Of a DNA stretch of 64,000 bases, positions 6,191-14,006 are shown in pieces; the first letter of the stretch is position 1; the number at the start of each line of letters is the position of its first letter. Source of the stretch: Prosthecobacter sp. (GTDB lineage: Bacteria > Verrucomicrobiota > Verrucomicrobiia > Verrucomicrobiales > Verrucomicrobiaceae); assembly GCA_019186985.1 (NCBI GenBank), contig JABARQ010000030.1:1-64000 (forward strand), in the 5' to 3' direction. The notes under the pieces are model-generated. The model saw nothing but the letters and a program-made list of their open reading frames with translations, had not been told where the DNA came from and did not search any database. Both the position numbers and the translations under genes were made by a program.

Positions 6191-8272
6191 ATGCCTCGAA
6201 ACCCCTTCCTCAACAGCGTCCTGGACATCAACCAGGAGGATCTCCAGGCCAATGAACATGCCCAGCTTGGCGTGCAGGCGAACGAGACTTTTGTGCTCCA
6301 TGCCGATGAAGGGGGCGCCCTTGGGCTTGGGGGTGAACAGGTGGCGTTTGCCAAAAAGGAATTTGGCAGCACCCGCCCCCAGATGAACGCCGACCTGGAG
6401 AGGCACGCCGACCTGATCAAGGTGGTGCAGGACCTGGAGGAAAAAGTCCGGGCAGGGCAGACCGGCGTGGCCCAGGCGCGGAAGGACCTGCTTCGCGACC
6501 AGGGATTCCTGGACAGGCTGGGGGAGCGCACGGCAGCCAACGCCGAGGATTACGACTCCCTTGTGAAGGACGTGCGGGACGGGAATGCCAAGATCGCCGC
6601 ACTGCAGCAGCAGGCTGCGGAGGCCGCCTGGACGCTGGAGGAGCTGAAGGCCGGCCGCATTGCCGGCGTGCAGATGGAGGGGCTGGACAGGGAGGTGGTG
6701 CAGGCCATGAACACTCAGAAGGCCAAGGAGGCCGACTTGAAGCTGGCCAAGGAAACGGGCGGGCTGTTCAACAATGCCGATTACGAGACCAACCCGGACC
6801 TGGGGGGCGACCGAAACCTGCTGACGAGGGCGGTGGCTTCCACTGCTGTGGACCGGCTGCTCGACACCCATGTGCTGGCGGAGGAAAAGTTCGGCATGGA
6901 CGAGCAGGGCAACGTGCTGGGCGTCAGCGTGCAGGCGGACGGTGCCGGGGTGAAGGGCGACTACAGGGGGGAGGACGGCGTCAAAAGAGAGTGCTACCTG
7001 GACGCACGGTACGACAATGCAAAGATCCAGAAGGGGCTGTCCGACCTTGAGGTGGTGGATTACATCACCGGCCAGGTGGACCGGCACTGCGGCAACATCT
7101 TCGTGGAGCCGGCCTCGGGCAAGGTCACGGGCATCGACAACGACATGGCCTTCCCGGAAAAGGACCGTTCCCTGATGGCGGCGGAGCGGGAGTTCAAGGG
7201 CACGGAATCCCTTCCGCGCATCATTGACCGCAGCACGGCGGACAAGATCATGGCGGTCAGGCCGGAGGATTTGCGCGAAACCCTGAAGGGAGTCACCAAG
7301 CCACGAACGGGCGAGACCCTGAGCGATGCCGAGATTGACGGCGCCGTACAGCGTCTGGAGCAGCTGCAGGCCGCCATCCGTGATCCACAGTCCGTCCAGC
7401 GTCCGGACTGGGAGTCCAAGCCCAACCCGGACCTGTCGGCGGCTGACAAGTCCCGGCTGGCCGAACTGCCGCCCTTCCAGGTGGTGGACCAGTTCACTCC
7501 TGACACTTATGCCCAGGCCATGGATTATCAGAACCTGCGCTTCAAGGCGGCCACGGGCACCACCCTCGGAGAATCCAACAACCCCACCGACCTGGGCACC
7601 TTCAACCGCACCAGCTACCTGGGGGCGATCGAGGCCCAGAAGCGTCAGATCACCGTCAACGCGGCGTCCATGGGCGACCAGTTTGGCGTGCGCCCGCCCG
7701 ACACCGCCAGGGCGGCTGCACGAAACGTGGGTGAAGGCACCTACAACAAGGTGGCGGCGGAACGTTTTGACACACTGCTCAACCAGGCCAGGCAGGGCAT
7801 GAGAGATGACCCGTCCAAGATCGGACACTCCGCCCAGGCCCAGGAGGTGCGCCGGCTCAACGGCGACATCGCCGCCCTTGAGAAAAAGGTCGCCGAATAC
7901 GAAAAGCGTGAGCAGAAGCCCTCGCTTGGCGACCGCCTTCGCGGGCTGCGTGGCGACGGCACCCAGGAGGAGCTGCAGAAGAAGAAGGAGGCGGCCCTGG
8001 AATCTTTGAAGGAAAAGAACGCCGCCCTGGAAAAGGTGCTGGACAAGGCCGTGGAGCCGCTGGTCCCGGACATCATCAAGGCCGCCGAGCATGAGGGGAA
8101 TCTGGCAAGGAACGCCGTCATGGCCCAGGAGAAGCCTGAGGTTGCGGAAAGCGTCCGCGACACCCTGAAACGCACCCAGGCCGGCAAGGTGAGCCATCAT
8201 GATGCGGAACTCCCCGGACCGCGTCAGGGACAAGGTGCCGCCGCACGCAAAGGCGGCCATTCGGCGGGATGA
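6191..8272 (+). CDS. PI3/4-kinase-like protein, possible effector
   Basis: A 693-aa protein. Residues 60-190 are rich in charged helix. Residues 207-325 contain a phosphatidylinositol-kinase-like core: LLTRAVASTAVDRLL, then VVDYITGQVDRHCGNIFVEP (catalytic D-R-H-x-x-N, D297/H299/N302) and VTGIDNDMAFP (metal-binding Asp, D316/D318). Residues 545-640 are again coiled coil. There is no signal peptide or membrane segment. Proteins with this core include injected bacterial effectors and protein kinases of the PI3/4K fold. The substrate is unknown. The last 25 residues lie close to the 73-bp repeat and may have been altered when the neighbouring cassette inserted. The start is the first ATG of the frame, without a clear ribosome binding site. 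Confidence 0.6.
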   Translation: MPRNPFLNSVLDINQEDLQANEHAQLGVQANETFVLHADEGGALGLGGEQVAFAKKEFGSTRPQMNADLERHADLIKVVQDLEEKVRAGQTGVAQARKDLLRDQGFLDRLGERTAANAEDYDSLVKDVRDGNAKIAALQQQAAEAAWTLEELKAGRIAGVQMEGLDREVVQAMNTQKAKEADLKLAKETGGLFNNADYETNPDLGGDRNLLTRAVASTAVDRLLDTHVLAEEKFGMDEQGNVLGVSVQADGAGVKGDYRGEDGVKRECYLDARYDNAKIQKGLSDLEVVDYITGQVDRHCGNIFVEPASGKVTGIDNDMAFPEKDRSLMAAEREFKGTESLPRIIDRSTADKIMAVRPEDLRETLKGVTKPRTGETLSDAEIDGAVQRLEQLQAAIRDPQSVQRPDWESKPNPDLSAADKSRLAELPPFQVVDQFTPDTYAQAMDYQNLRFKAATGTTLGESNNPTDLGTFNRTSYLGAIEAQKRQITVNAASMGDQFGVRPPDTARAAARNVGEGTYNKVAAERFDTLLNQARQGMRDDPSKIGHSAQAQEVRRLNGDIAALEKKVAEYEKREQKPSLGDRLRGLRGDGTQEELQKKKEAALESLKEKNAALEKVLDKAVEPLVPDIIKAAEHEGNLARNAVMAQEKPEVAESVRDTLKRTQAGKVSHHDAELPGPRQGQGAAARKGGHSAG

Positions 8273-8296
8273 GCCTGCCGTGGCCGTCCCCCTGGT

Positions 8297-8369
8297 TCAC
8301 TCCATCCCCAGCACCTTCCAGAGGAAGGCCCATTCGTCGGCGGTCTCCTCGATGACCTTGTTCAGGGCG
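8297..8369. repeat. 73-bp direct repeat, left copy (POP 3' end)
   Basis: These 73 bases are identical to 13934-14006, where they are the last 24 codons and stop of the prolyl oligopeptidase gene on the minus strand. Identity ends sharply on both sides. The copy begins 25 nt after the kinase-like gene and supplies the stop codon of the NTPase gene (8362-8364). It behaves like one side of an integration scar. Confidence 0.9.
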
Positions 8370-11300
8370 CTCGTAATTTCTTTCGGCTTTTTCGCTGCTT
8401 GGCTTGCTTCTGGTGGGGATTTGCAGGGCGGATGGTTGTGGTACGGCAATCCAGGACGTGAGATTTTATACAGATGGGACTCTCAGACAGAGCTATTGCT
8501 TGCTTGGATAAAGACGCATGAATCTGTTCAAACGAGCGAATCCCTGGATGGGCATTGTGAGCACCGTCCTGGAACCAGAAGACGAGATAAATTCCGTGAG
8601 TGCGTCCTTCCCTTTCGAGGTAAAGCTGCTTGAGCTGCGTCTCCATCTTTTCCAGCAGTCTTTCGGAGTGGTCTTTTTTGACTTCAACGACCAAAGACAA
8701 TAGTTCCCGTGCTGGCGGCTGAACTTGGATCAAAATGTCTGATCGTTTGCCGTCGTAATTGCTGACCTCCCTCAGGCCATGGACTTTAAGTCTCCGGTTA
8801 AGCCATTCCACAAGCTGATCGGACAAGGCATTTTCTTGCTTCGGCGTATCATCGTTCTCGTGACGCAGGTGCCTGCCAACGAGTTTGTCTGATCTTGTCA
8901 GGTCCTGCTGATAAGTTTCCAAGGCAGATAGCACGACAGCCATCAGGTCATCCGTCGTGTGAACCAGCCTCAAATCATGGGCAGCCGCCATTTCGAGGAA
9001 TTTGTCCGCGGGCAGGGGCTTCCAAAAAGCACCCTGCTGTTCCTTGGATGCTCGCAGATGAAGCTGGCGGAACCAACGTTCTGTACCTTTGATCTGCAAG
9101 GCTTCCAGTCTGGCAATTGCATCCGTCATGCCACGGTTTCCCAGGACTGCAATCAAATGGTCACGAGCACGGGTTGTCGAATCATCCGTTTCGTCATCAT
9201 GATAGCGATCAACCCTTGGAGGAAAGGTGCGGACCATAAGCTCGGCGACATCTGCGAGATAGGACGAAGGCCATTGGGAAAGATCCACCTGTTTGTCGAA
9301 ATCGAAGCTGATGCGATAAAAGGCATGGTTTAAAACTTTGGCCGCAACTTCACGTTGGTTGAAAAGTCGATCTTTGATCTCCGGCCAGAGTTTTCCATTC
9401 AGGTGCAGCAGAATGGCGCTCATCAGGACGACAGCAGCCTCTCCAAGCGTCTCGCCATTCAACAGGCGGGGCAGCCAGTGCCGCGCCACTTCTTCGGCGG
9501 CAGCCAGGTCATGCTTCGCCAGCCACTGCAGGGCAGTTAAAAATCCGTGGGGTTTGGGAGGAATCTCCAGGAGCAGTTGTTTCAAGGGCTCAAGGACACG
9601 GTTGGCCACTGGGTCGATCAGGCTGAGCAACCAACCGATGTCACTCGTCGAGTAGTCAGCGCGAAGAATTACTATCAAAGCTTCAGCGCTTTCAGGGAGA
9701 AACCGGAGGATGCAGTTTTCAAAAGTGAAATCTCTCTTTTGACCGCCAAAACGCAATAGTCCGGCAAGGATGTGTGGCAGCCAGCCAGAACGGATGCCCC
9801 GCTCGACTTCAGTGTCCCCGTTCAATCGGTCCCAGAGCGCATAAAGCGCTCGTGATGATGAGATTTGCAAATCGAGAGCAACCTTTTGTTCATCGACTTG
9901 CAATGCGGCGGGTTTGTTTCTGAGCCAGAGTCGTGCTGATTCAAACATCCAGTTTTCGCCCGGAGGCTTTATTTCATCGACTAGGTCAAGATCGACAGGG
10001 CCATGTCCCGAATATTTCCGTAAAAAAAGCGCATGTTCGACCGATTGCCAGGATCTCCAGTTTTTTTCGGAAAGCTCCGATTGAGCGCGAGAAATCCAGT
10101 AATCGACGGATTCCCGCAATTTCTCGTCACGATTCTTCTTGATGAGAGCATATTTTTCAGCGCGCTGTTGCTCCAATTTCAGATGTTCATTTCTGCGGTA
10201 TTCCAGTTCCTCGAAAATGTTTCTGCCTTCTGTCGTTTCAGGCAGCATCCGACTCACTGCAGGACTTTTTCGGTAAACTGACAACAGCTGCTCACGAATT
10301 TCAGGAATTGATCCGCATTGATGAAAGGCTTTGTTAATCCAAGTGGCATAAATCAGCTCTTCTCTTGGATCGCATTTTTCGATCTGTGAGATTAGCCATG
10401 GGACATCCTCACTCAGACGAATCAAGACATCGAAATAAGTCCAAAAGACGTCTCCGCCTTTGATGTAGCTAAGCTTGGGGTGTTTCACAGCACATTTGAG
10501 CGCCGCGTGTCTGCGTTGAGGAAGATCAAAGCCGAGTTCACCGAGCTTCACGGGAGAGTCATCCCAGTTAAGCGCGGGTTGGTGACTTAAAATGGCGGCC
10601 CACCACCATTCGATGAAAGCTGCCATTGCCTCATCGTCATCCATCTTCGTCCCAAGGCGACGAAGTGCACGACTCAAGAGGGAGTCTTCGTTCCTTTTCC
10701 ACGATTCGTTAAAGCCTAGGCCATGGCGCCGGGCTGAATGTCTGATGATCGGAATGACGTCACCATCCTCGATCAAATCGGGCATGGCGTCATAGGCATC
10801 TATATAAAGGCCATTCATGAAGCGAAAGCTTCGCTTTGGAATGAGATCCTGCAGGACTTCGCGAACTTTGAGTGAACGAGGTACTAGGCTCAAAAGAGCC
10901 GCCCCAAGCAAAGCCCCTTCTTTGTCCAGAACGATGCCATGATCCAAAACATCGTACCATCTGTCAGAATCTTTATCGATTATAAACAAGGCATGTGCCA
11001 TGCGGGAGCGATAAGGCACCTCTGGATTTTGGACTGCCTGCCACAGGTCAGGCGCACAATCACGGATCTGGCATTCGCGAACCAACTCGATGGCCAGCTC
11101 ACGGGCCGCCTCTGCTTCATTTGAAATGTTCAGCAGATAAGGCCGCACGATCTCAGCAAGCCGCTGGCAGGCAAGCCCACGAAGGTGGCGGTGTTCCCAG
11201 CTTGTGTCGAGGGCGCGGTCCCTCATGGCACACTCGAGCAGGGCTTTGGCGACCTCCAGCTTTTCAAGCTCTGCAAGTCCGGCCGCATCGGCTCGCAGAA

Positions 11301-12636
11301 GTACAGCGGGATCGTGAATGATGAGGAAACGCCGCCAGTCTTTGGATATGGGATTGGATGCCAGCCACGCGGCGACTGCAGAGAGCTGGGGGAAGTGCCG
11401 CCAACTTCCATCCGCGCGGTAGCTGCCCAAAAGAGTGCTGAGCTGAGTCACGGGAAGCGCCCGATCTGCCAGCCAAGCTGCTGCCAAAAACTCACGTATG
11501 AGCTGGTGAGAGAAGACGAGGCTGCCTTGGTGACAATCAAAAAGTGCCGTTCGCGGCAGTTCATCCAGGTCCGCTTGGGTGATGGATTTCGTCGTGCCAT
11601 CTGGCAGCGGCTCGTTTCCATTCATCAACGCATCAGCAGGCAGCACGCCAGGAATAGGAGGCGCAAACTGAAGGCTGATCTTTGGACATCCTGTAAAACA
11701 ACCCAGGGCAGCAGCTCTGGAAGCAAGCCGATAGGTCCAATCGACAGGGGCGTCGTGTTCGCGCAGCCTCTTGCGCCGCTCTGGGTCCGTTTCGCTGTGA
11801 TGCACGTCGCTGCGTCGTAGGGCGGTGCGTTTAACCAAATCAAACAGGGTGGCTGACAGGGAGCCATTGTTTTCCCGGAATTCCTCCACCAAGCCCGAGA
11901 GACTGTGCGGCCAGATGGCAAGGAAGTGGATCTTGAGCTTGGCAACTTCTTCCCAAAAAGACTCCGCACTTTCTCCTAAGTGAGCCTTTACGAATGCTCT
12001 GGCTGAATCTTCATCCAACTGGCAGAGCTTGGCGACCGTGAATTGCCCAGACGGCCAAAGGTGAGCCAGTTTTCCTTCAGGCCATTCAGCGGCACGGCAA
12101 CTGATGACCAGCCGCAGCTCAGGTGCCACAGATCTCTGCCGATGTTCATGGAGTCGGTCTTCGAGGGCATTCAAGAACCTCGAATTCTCCATGAGCCATT
12201 CATCAGCTCCATCCAGCACTAGGCGGATGGGTCGGCCTTCTGGCTCCAGTTTCGCCACCTCTGCCATGATGCTGTCAGCATCCTGACTGGCAAAAGAGCT
12301 CGCCCGCCGATACAGAACGGAGCAGCCATCTTTGCTGAACAGTCCTTTGTCATAAACCTGTTTGAGCTCGGTCGTTTTGCCTGCTCCAGGTCTTCCAAGA
12401 AGCACCAAGCCTGGGGATTTTAAAAGTTCCGGCAATGTCTGAAGCCTGTTAGGCGCTGGAAAGCCCATCTCCACGTCTTCCTTGGAGGGTGAATGCAGGA
12501 AGTAGTCTTCTCCCGGCTCCAAGTAGTTGTCTGACAGACTTGATGGGCCTTTGAATTCAGAAACAAGCCAGTAGCGCACCCATGGAAATTCTCGGTTAAT
12601 GGGTGGGAGTGAGGCGCTATTCGACATGGAACTCAT
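8362..12636 (-). CDS. NACHT-type STAND NTPase with C-terminal PD-(D/E)xK nuclease-like domain
   Basis: A 1424-aa protein from the ATG at 12636; a TTG at 12642 and an ATG at 12627 are alternatives. Residues near 80-90 hold Walker A (GRPGAGKTT) and near 140 Walker B (LVLDGADEW). Then come a sensor strand (LRLVISCRAAEW) and the NACHT-end helix SHQLIREFLAAAWLAD. Roughly residues 400-1260 form a long helical region without familiar repeats, the likely sensor. The C-terminus reads DGKRSDILIQV, LSLVVEVKKD and METQLKQLYL, fitting a restriction-endonuclease fold (Asp, Glu-x-Lys, Gln...Tyr). STAND NTPases of this build (Avs family and relatives) act in phage defence. GC is lower than in flanking genes. 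The stop codon lies within the left 73-bp repeat. Confidence 0.75.
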   Translation of the reverse strand: MSSMSNSASLPPINREFPWVRYWLVSEFKGPSSLSDNYLEPGEDYFLHSPSKEDVEMGFPAPNRLQTLPELLKSPGLVLLGRPGAGKTTELKQVYDKGLFSKDGCSVLYRRASSFASQDADSIMAEVAKLEPEGRPIRLVLDGADEWLMENSRFLNALEDRLHEHRQRSVAPELRLVISCRAAEWPEGKLAHLWPSGQFTVAKLCQLDEDSARAFVKAHLGESAESFWEEVAKLKIHFLAIWPHSLSGLVEEFRENNGSLSATLFDLVKRTALRRSDVHHSETDPERRKRLREHDAPVDWTYRLASRAAALGCFTGCPKISLQFAPPIPGVLPADALMNGNEPLPDGTTKSITQADLDELPRTALFDCHQGSLVFSHQLIREFLAAAWLADRALPVTQLSTLLGSYRADGSWRHFPQLSAVAAWLASNPISKDWRRFLIIHDPAVLLRADAAGLAELEKLEVAKALLECAMRDRALDTSWEHRHLRGLACQRLAEIVRPYLLNISNEAEAARELAIELVRECQIRDCAPDLWQAVQNPEVPYRSRMAHALFIIDKDSDRWYDVLDHGIVLDKEGALLGAALLSLVPRSLKVREVLQDLIPKRSFRFMNGLYIDAYDAMPDLIEDGDVIPIIRHSARRHGLGFNESWKRNEDSLLSRALRRLGTKMDDDEAMAAFIEWWWAAILSHQPALNWDDSPVKLGELGFDLPQRRHAALKCAVKHPKLSYIKGGDVFWTYFDVLIRLSEDVPWLISQIEKCDPREELIYATWINKAFHQCGSIPEIREQLLSVYRKSPAVSRMLPETTEGRNIFEELEYRRNEHLKLEQQRAEKYALIKKNRDEKLRESVDYWISRAQSELSEKNWRSWQSVEHALFLRKYSGHGPVDLDLVDEIKPPGENWMFESARLWLRNKPAALQVDEQKVALDLQISSSRALYALWDRLNGDTEVERGIRSGWLPHILAGLLRFGGQKRDFTFENCILRFLPESAEALIVILRADYSTSDIGWLLSLIDPVANRVLEPLKQLLLEIPPKPHGFLTALQWLAKHDLAAAEEVARHWLPRLLNGETLGEAAVVLMSAILLHLNGKLWPEIKDRLFNQREVAAKVLNHAFYRISFDFDKQVDLSQWPSSYLADVAELMVRTFPPRVDRYHDDETDDSTTRARDHLIAVLGNRGMTDAIARLEALQIKGTERWFRQLHLRASKEQQGAFWKPLPADKFLEMAAAHDLRLVHTTDDLMAVVLSALETYQQDLTRSDKLVGRHLRHENDDTPKQENALSDQLVEWLNRRLKVHGLREVSNYDGKRSDILIQVQPPARELLSLVVEVKKDHSERLLEKMETQLKQLYLEREGRTHGIYLVFWFQDGAHNAHPGIRSFEQIHASLSKQAIALSESPICIKSHVLDCRTTTIRPANPHQKQAKQRKSRKKLRAP

Positions 12637-12641
12637 TTGCA

Positions 12642-12658
12642 ATTCGCGATTCGCGAAT
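12642..12658. promoter_or_regulatory. Palindromic operator between divergent NTPase and regulator genes
   Basis: ATTCGCG-ATT-CGCGAAT is a perfect inverted repeat that also contains two tandem TTCGCGA units. It lies between the NTPase start (12636, minus) and the regulator start (12674, plus). The position suits an operator controlling both transcripts, probably bound by the adjacent winged-helix-like protein. Confidence 0.6.
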
Positions 12659-12673
12659 CAAAATAGGCGCGAA

Positions 12674-13216
12674 ATGCTAAAATCGCAAGACCTCGTTGTA
12701 CTCTGCCGCCTTTTGATCGCACGAAGGCGGGCAGAAGTCATCAGCTACCCCCTGTTAAGTCAATGGACGGGGCTCAGTGCCTCTGAAACTCATGCTTCGG
12801 TACGCCGTAGCCTTGCTGGGGGACTTTTAACCCGATTCCGGGAAGAGGCCGTCTCCGGATTTGCCATCAATCCCGTGATCAGTGCCTGTGAAGAGTTTCT
12901 TTTCCACGGACTGAAATATGTATTTCCTCTGAGCTTCAGCAGTGTGGTGCGGGGAGTGCCCACGGGAACCAATGCGCCTGGGATGAATGAGGGCAACCTA
13001 AGCGTGCTGGAGGCTGAAGCCTGGGTCTGGCCTCATGCGGAAGGATCTATGCGAGGCATCGGCATCACGCCGCTTTACCGCAGTGTTCCAGATGTTGCCT
13101 TAAAAGATGAAACGCTCCATCAAGCCCTGGCCTCGCTCGACTTGATCCGATCCTCCAGCCACCGTCTTCGCCGTCTCGGCGAGGAATGGCTAAAAACACA
13201 GCTTCTTCGCCCATGA
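12674..13216 (+). CDS. Winged-helix-like regulator, AbiEi-like partner
   Basis: A 180-aa protein from the ATG at 12674; ATG 12625 is possible but would overlap the palindrome. The N-terminus (VVLCRLLIARRRAEVISYPL, then LSQWTGLSASETHASVRRSL) has the pattern of a helix-turn-helix. The rest (SVVRGVPTGTNAPGMNEGNL and similar) matches no family I can name. It overlaps the nucleotidyltransferase by 4 nt. In AbiE-type systems a winged-helix regulator precedes the nucleotidyltransferase toxin and represses the operon; the analogy rests on order and size, not on clear homology. Confidence 0.55.
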   Translation: MLKSQDLVVLCRLLIARRRAEVISYPLLSQWTGLSASETHASVRRSLAGGLLTRFREEAVSGFAINPVISACEEFLFHGLKYVFPLSFSSVVRGVPTGTNAPGMNEGNLSVLEAEAWVWPHAEGSMRGIGITPLYRSVPDVALKDETLHQALASLDLIRSSSHRLRRLGEEWLKTQLLRP

Positions 13217-13926
13217 AATTATCCGCAGCAGAGAGCCGGAGGGCCATTCGTGCCATCCACCTTGCCCTTGAAAGCCTTCCAAGAAGCGCTGTGGGTGAAC
13301 GCAACAAATTCGTCTTTATCGGTGGCGGCTTGGTGCCGCTATTGATCACAGACCCAGCGGCTTCACCAGCGCGACCGACCAAGGATGTGGATGTTGTTTT
13401 CAGAGTGGAGACCGTCAGCGCATATTCCTACATGCGCCAGGATCTCCTGCGCGTCGGCTTTAGAGACGACATCTTTGCTGACAAACCTCTCTGCGCTCTC
13501 TTTTTTGATGAGTGGAGGGTGGACTTCCTTTGCTCTAACACGGGAGTGATTGCCGGAGCCAACCGCTGGTTTAACTCAGTAATGGAAGACCCTGTGGAGG
13601 ATGAGATCGACGGGGTGAACGTCTGGCGAGCAAGCACGCCTTCATGGATTGCAACCAAGCTGGAGGCATGGTTGAATCGTGGCAGGCTTGAATCTGGAGC
13701 CCCCGACTACTACCACCAGGATATGGAGGACATCTTGGCCGTTGTGGACGGTCGTCCCGAATGTGTCGCAGAAGTGGCGGATGGGATTGCAGCTGTTTCA
13801 GGCTTTATCCGTCAGCATTTTCGAATCATGCTGTCCAAGCCCGACTTTCTAAGTGCCCTGCCGGGCCACACCGGCGGACATGAAAGATCGGAGATCGTGC
13901 TGAAAAGGCTGAAGTCGATCCTCTGA
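13213..13926 (+). CDS. Nucleotidyltransferase, AbiEii/MNT-like
   Basis: The ATG at 13213 overlaps the regulator stop (ATGA) and gives 237 aa; ATG 13186 would give 246 aa. FVFIGGGLVPLL followed by PTKDVDVVFRV is the GG...DxD signature of a nucleotidyltransferase, and WRVDFLCSN supplies a third acidic residue. WIATKLEAWLNRG is the usual helix after the core in AbiEii-type proteins. Family members transfer nucleotides to tRNA or to partner proteins and act as toxins in type IV or abortive-infection systems. The gene ends 7 nt before the right 73-bp repeat. Confidence 0.75.
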   Translation: MKLSAAESRRAIRAIHLALESLPRSAVGERNKFVFIGGGLVPLLITDPAASPARPTKDVDVVFRVETVSAYSYMRQDLLRVGFRDDIFADKPLCALFFDEWRVDFLCSNTGVIAGANRWFNSVMEDPVEDEIDGVNVWRASTPSWIATKLEAWLNRGRLESGAPDYYHQDMEDILAVVDGRPECVAEVADGIAAVSGFIRQHFRIMLSKPDFLSALPGHTGGHERSEIVLKRLKSIL

Positions 13927-13933
13927 CGCCACC

Positions 13934-14006
13934 TCACTCCATCCCCAGCACCTTCCAGAGGAAGGCCCATTCGTCGGCGGTCTCCTCGATGACCTTGTTC
14001 AGGGCG
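13934..14006. repeat. 73-bp direct repeat, right copy (within POP gene)
   Basis: Identical to 8297-8369. In this copy the sequence is the native 3' end of the prolyl oligopeptidase gene, including its stop codon, so this is the ancestral copy and the left one the duplicate. Confidence 0.9.

Noticed and set aside
5942..8260. Long 772-aa minus-strand open frame opposite the kinase-like gene
   Set aside because: It is rich in His, Arg, Gly and Leu without motifs, typical of an antisense shadow in GC-rich DNA; the plus strand has recognisable domains.
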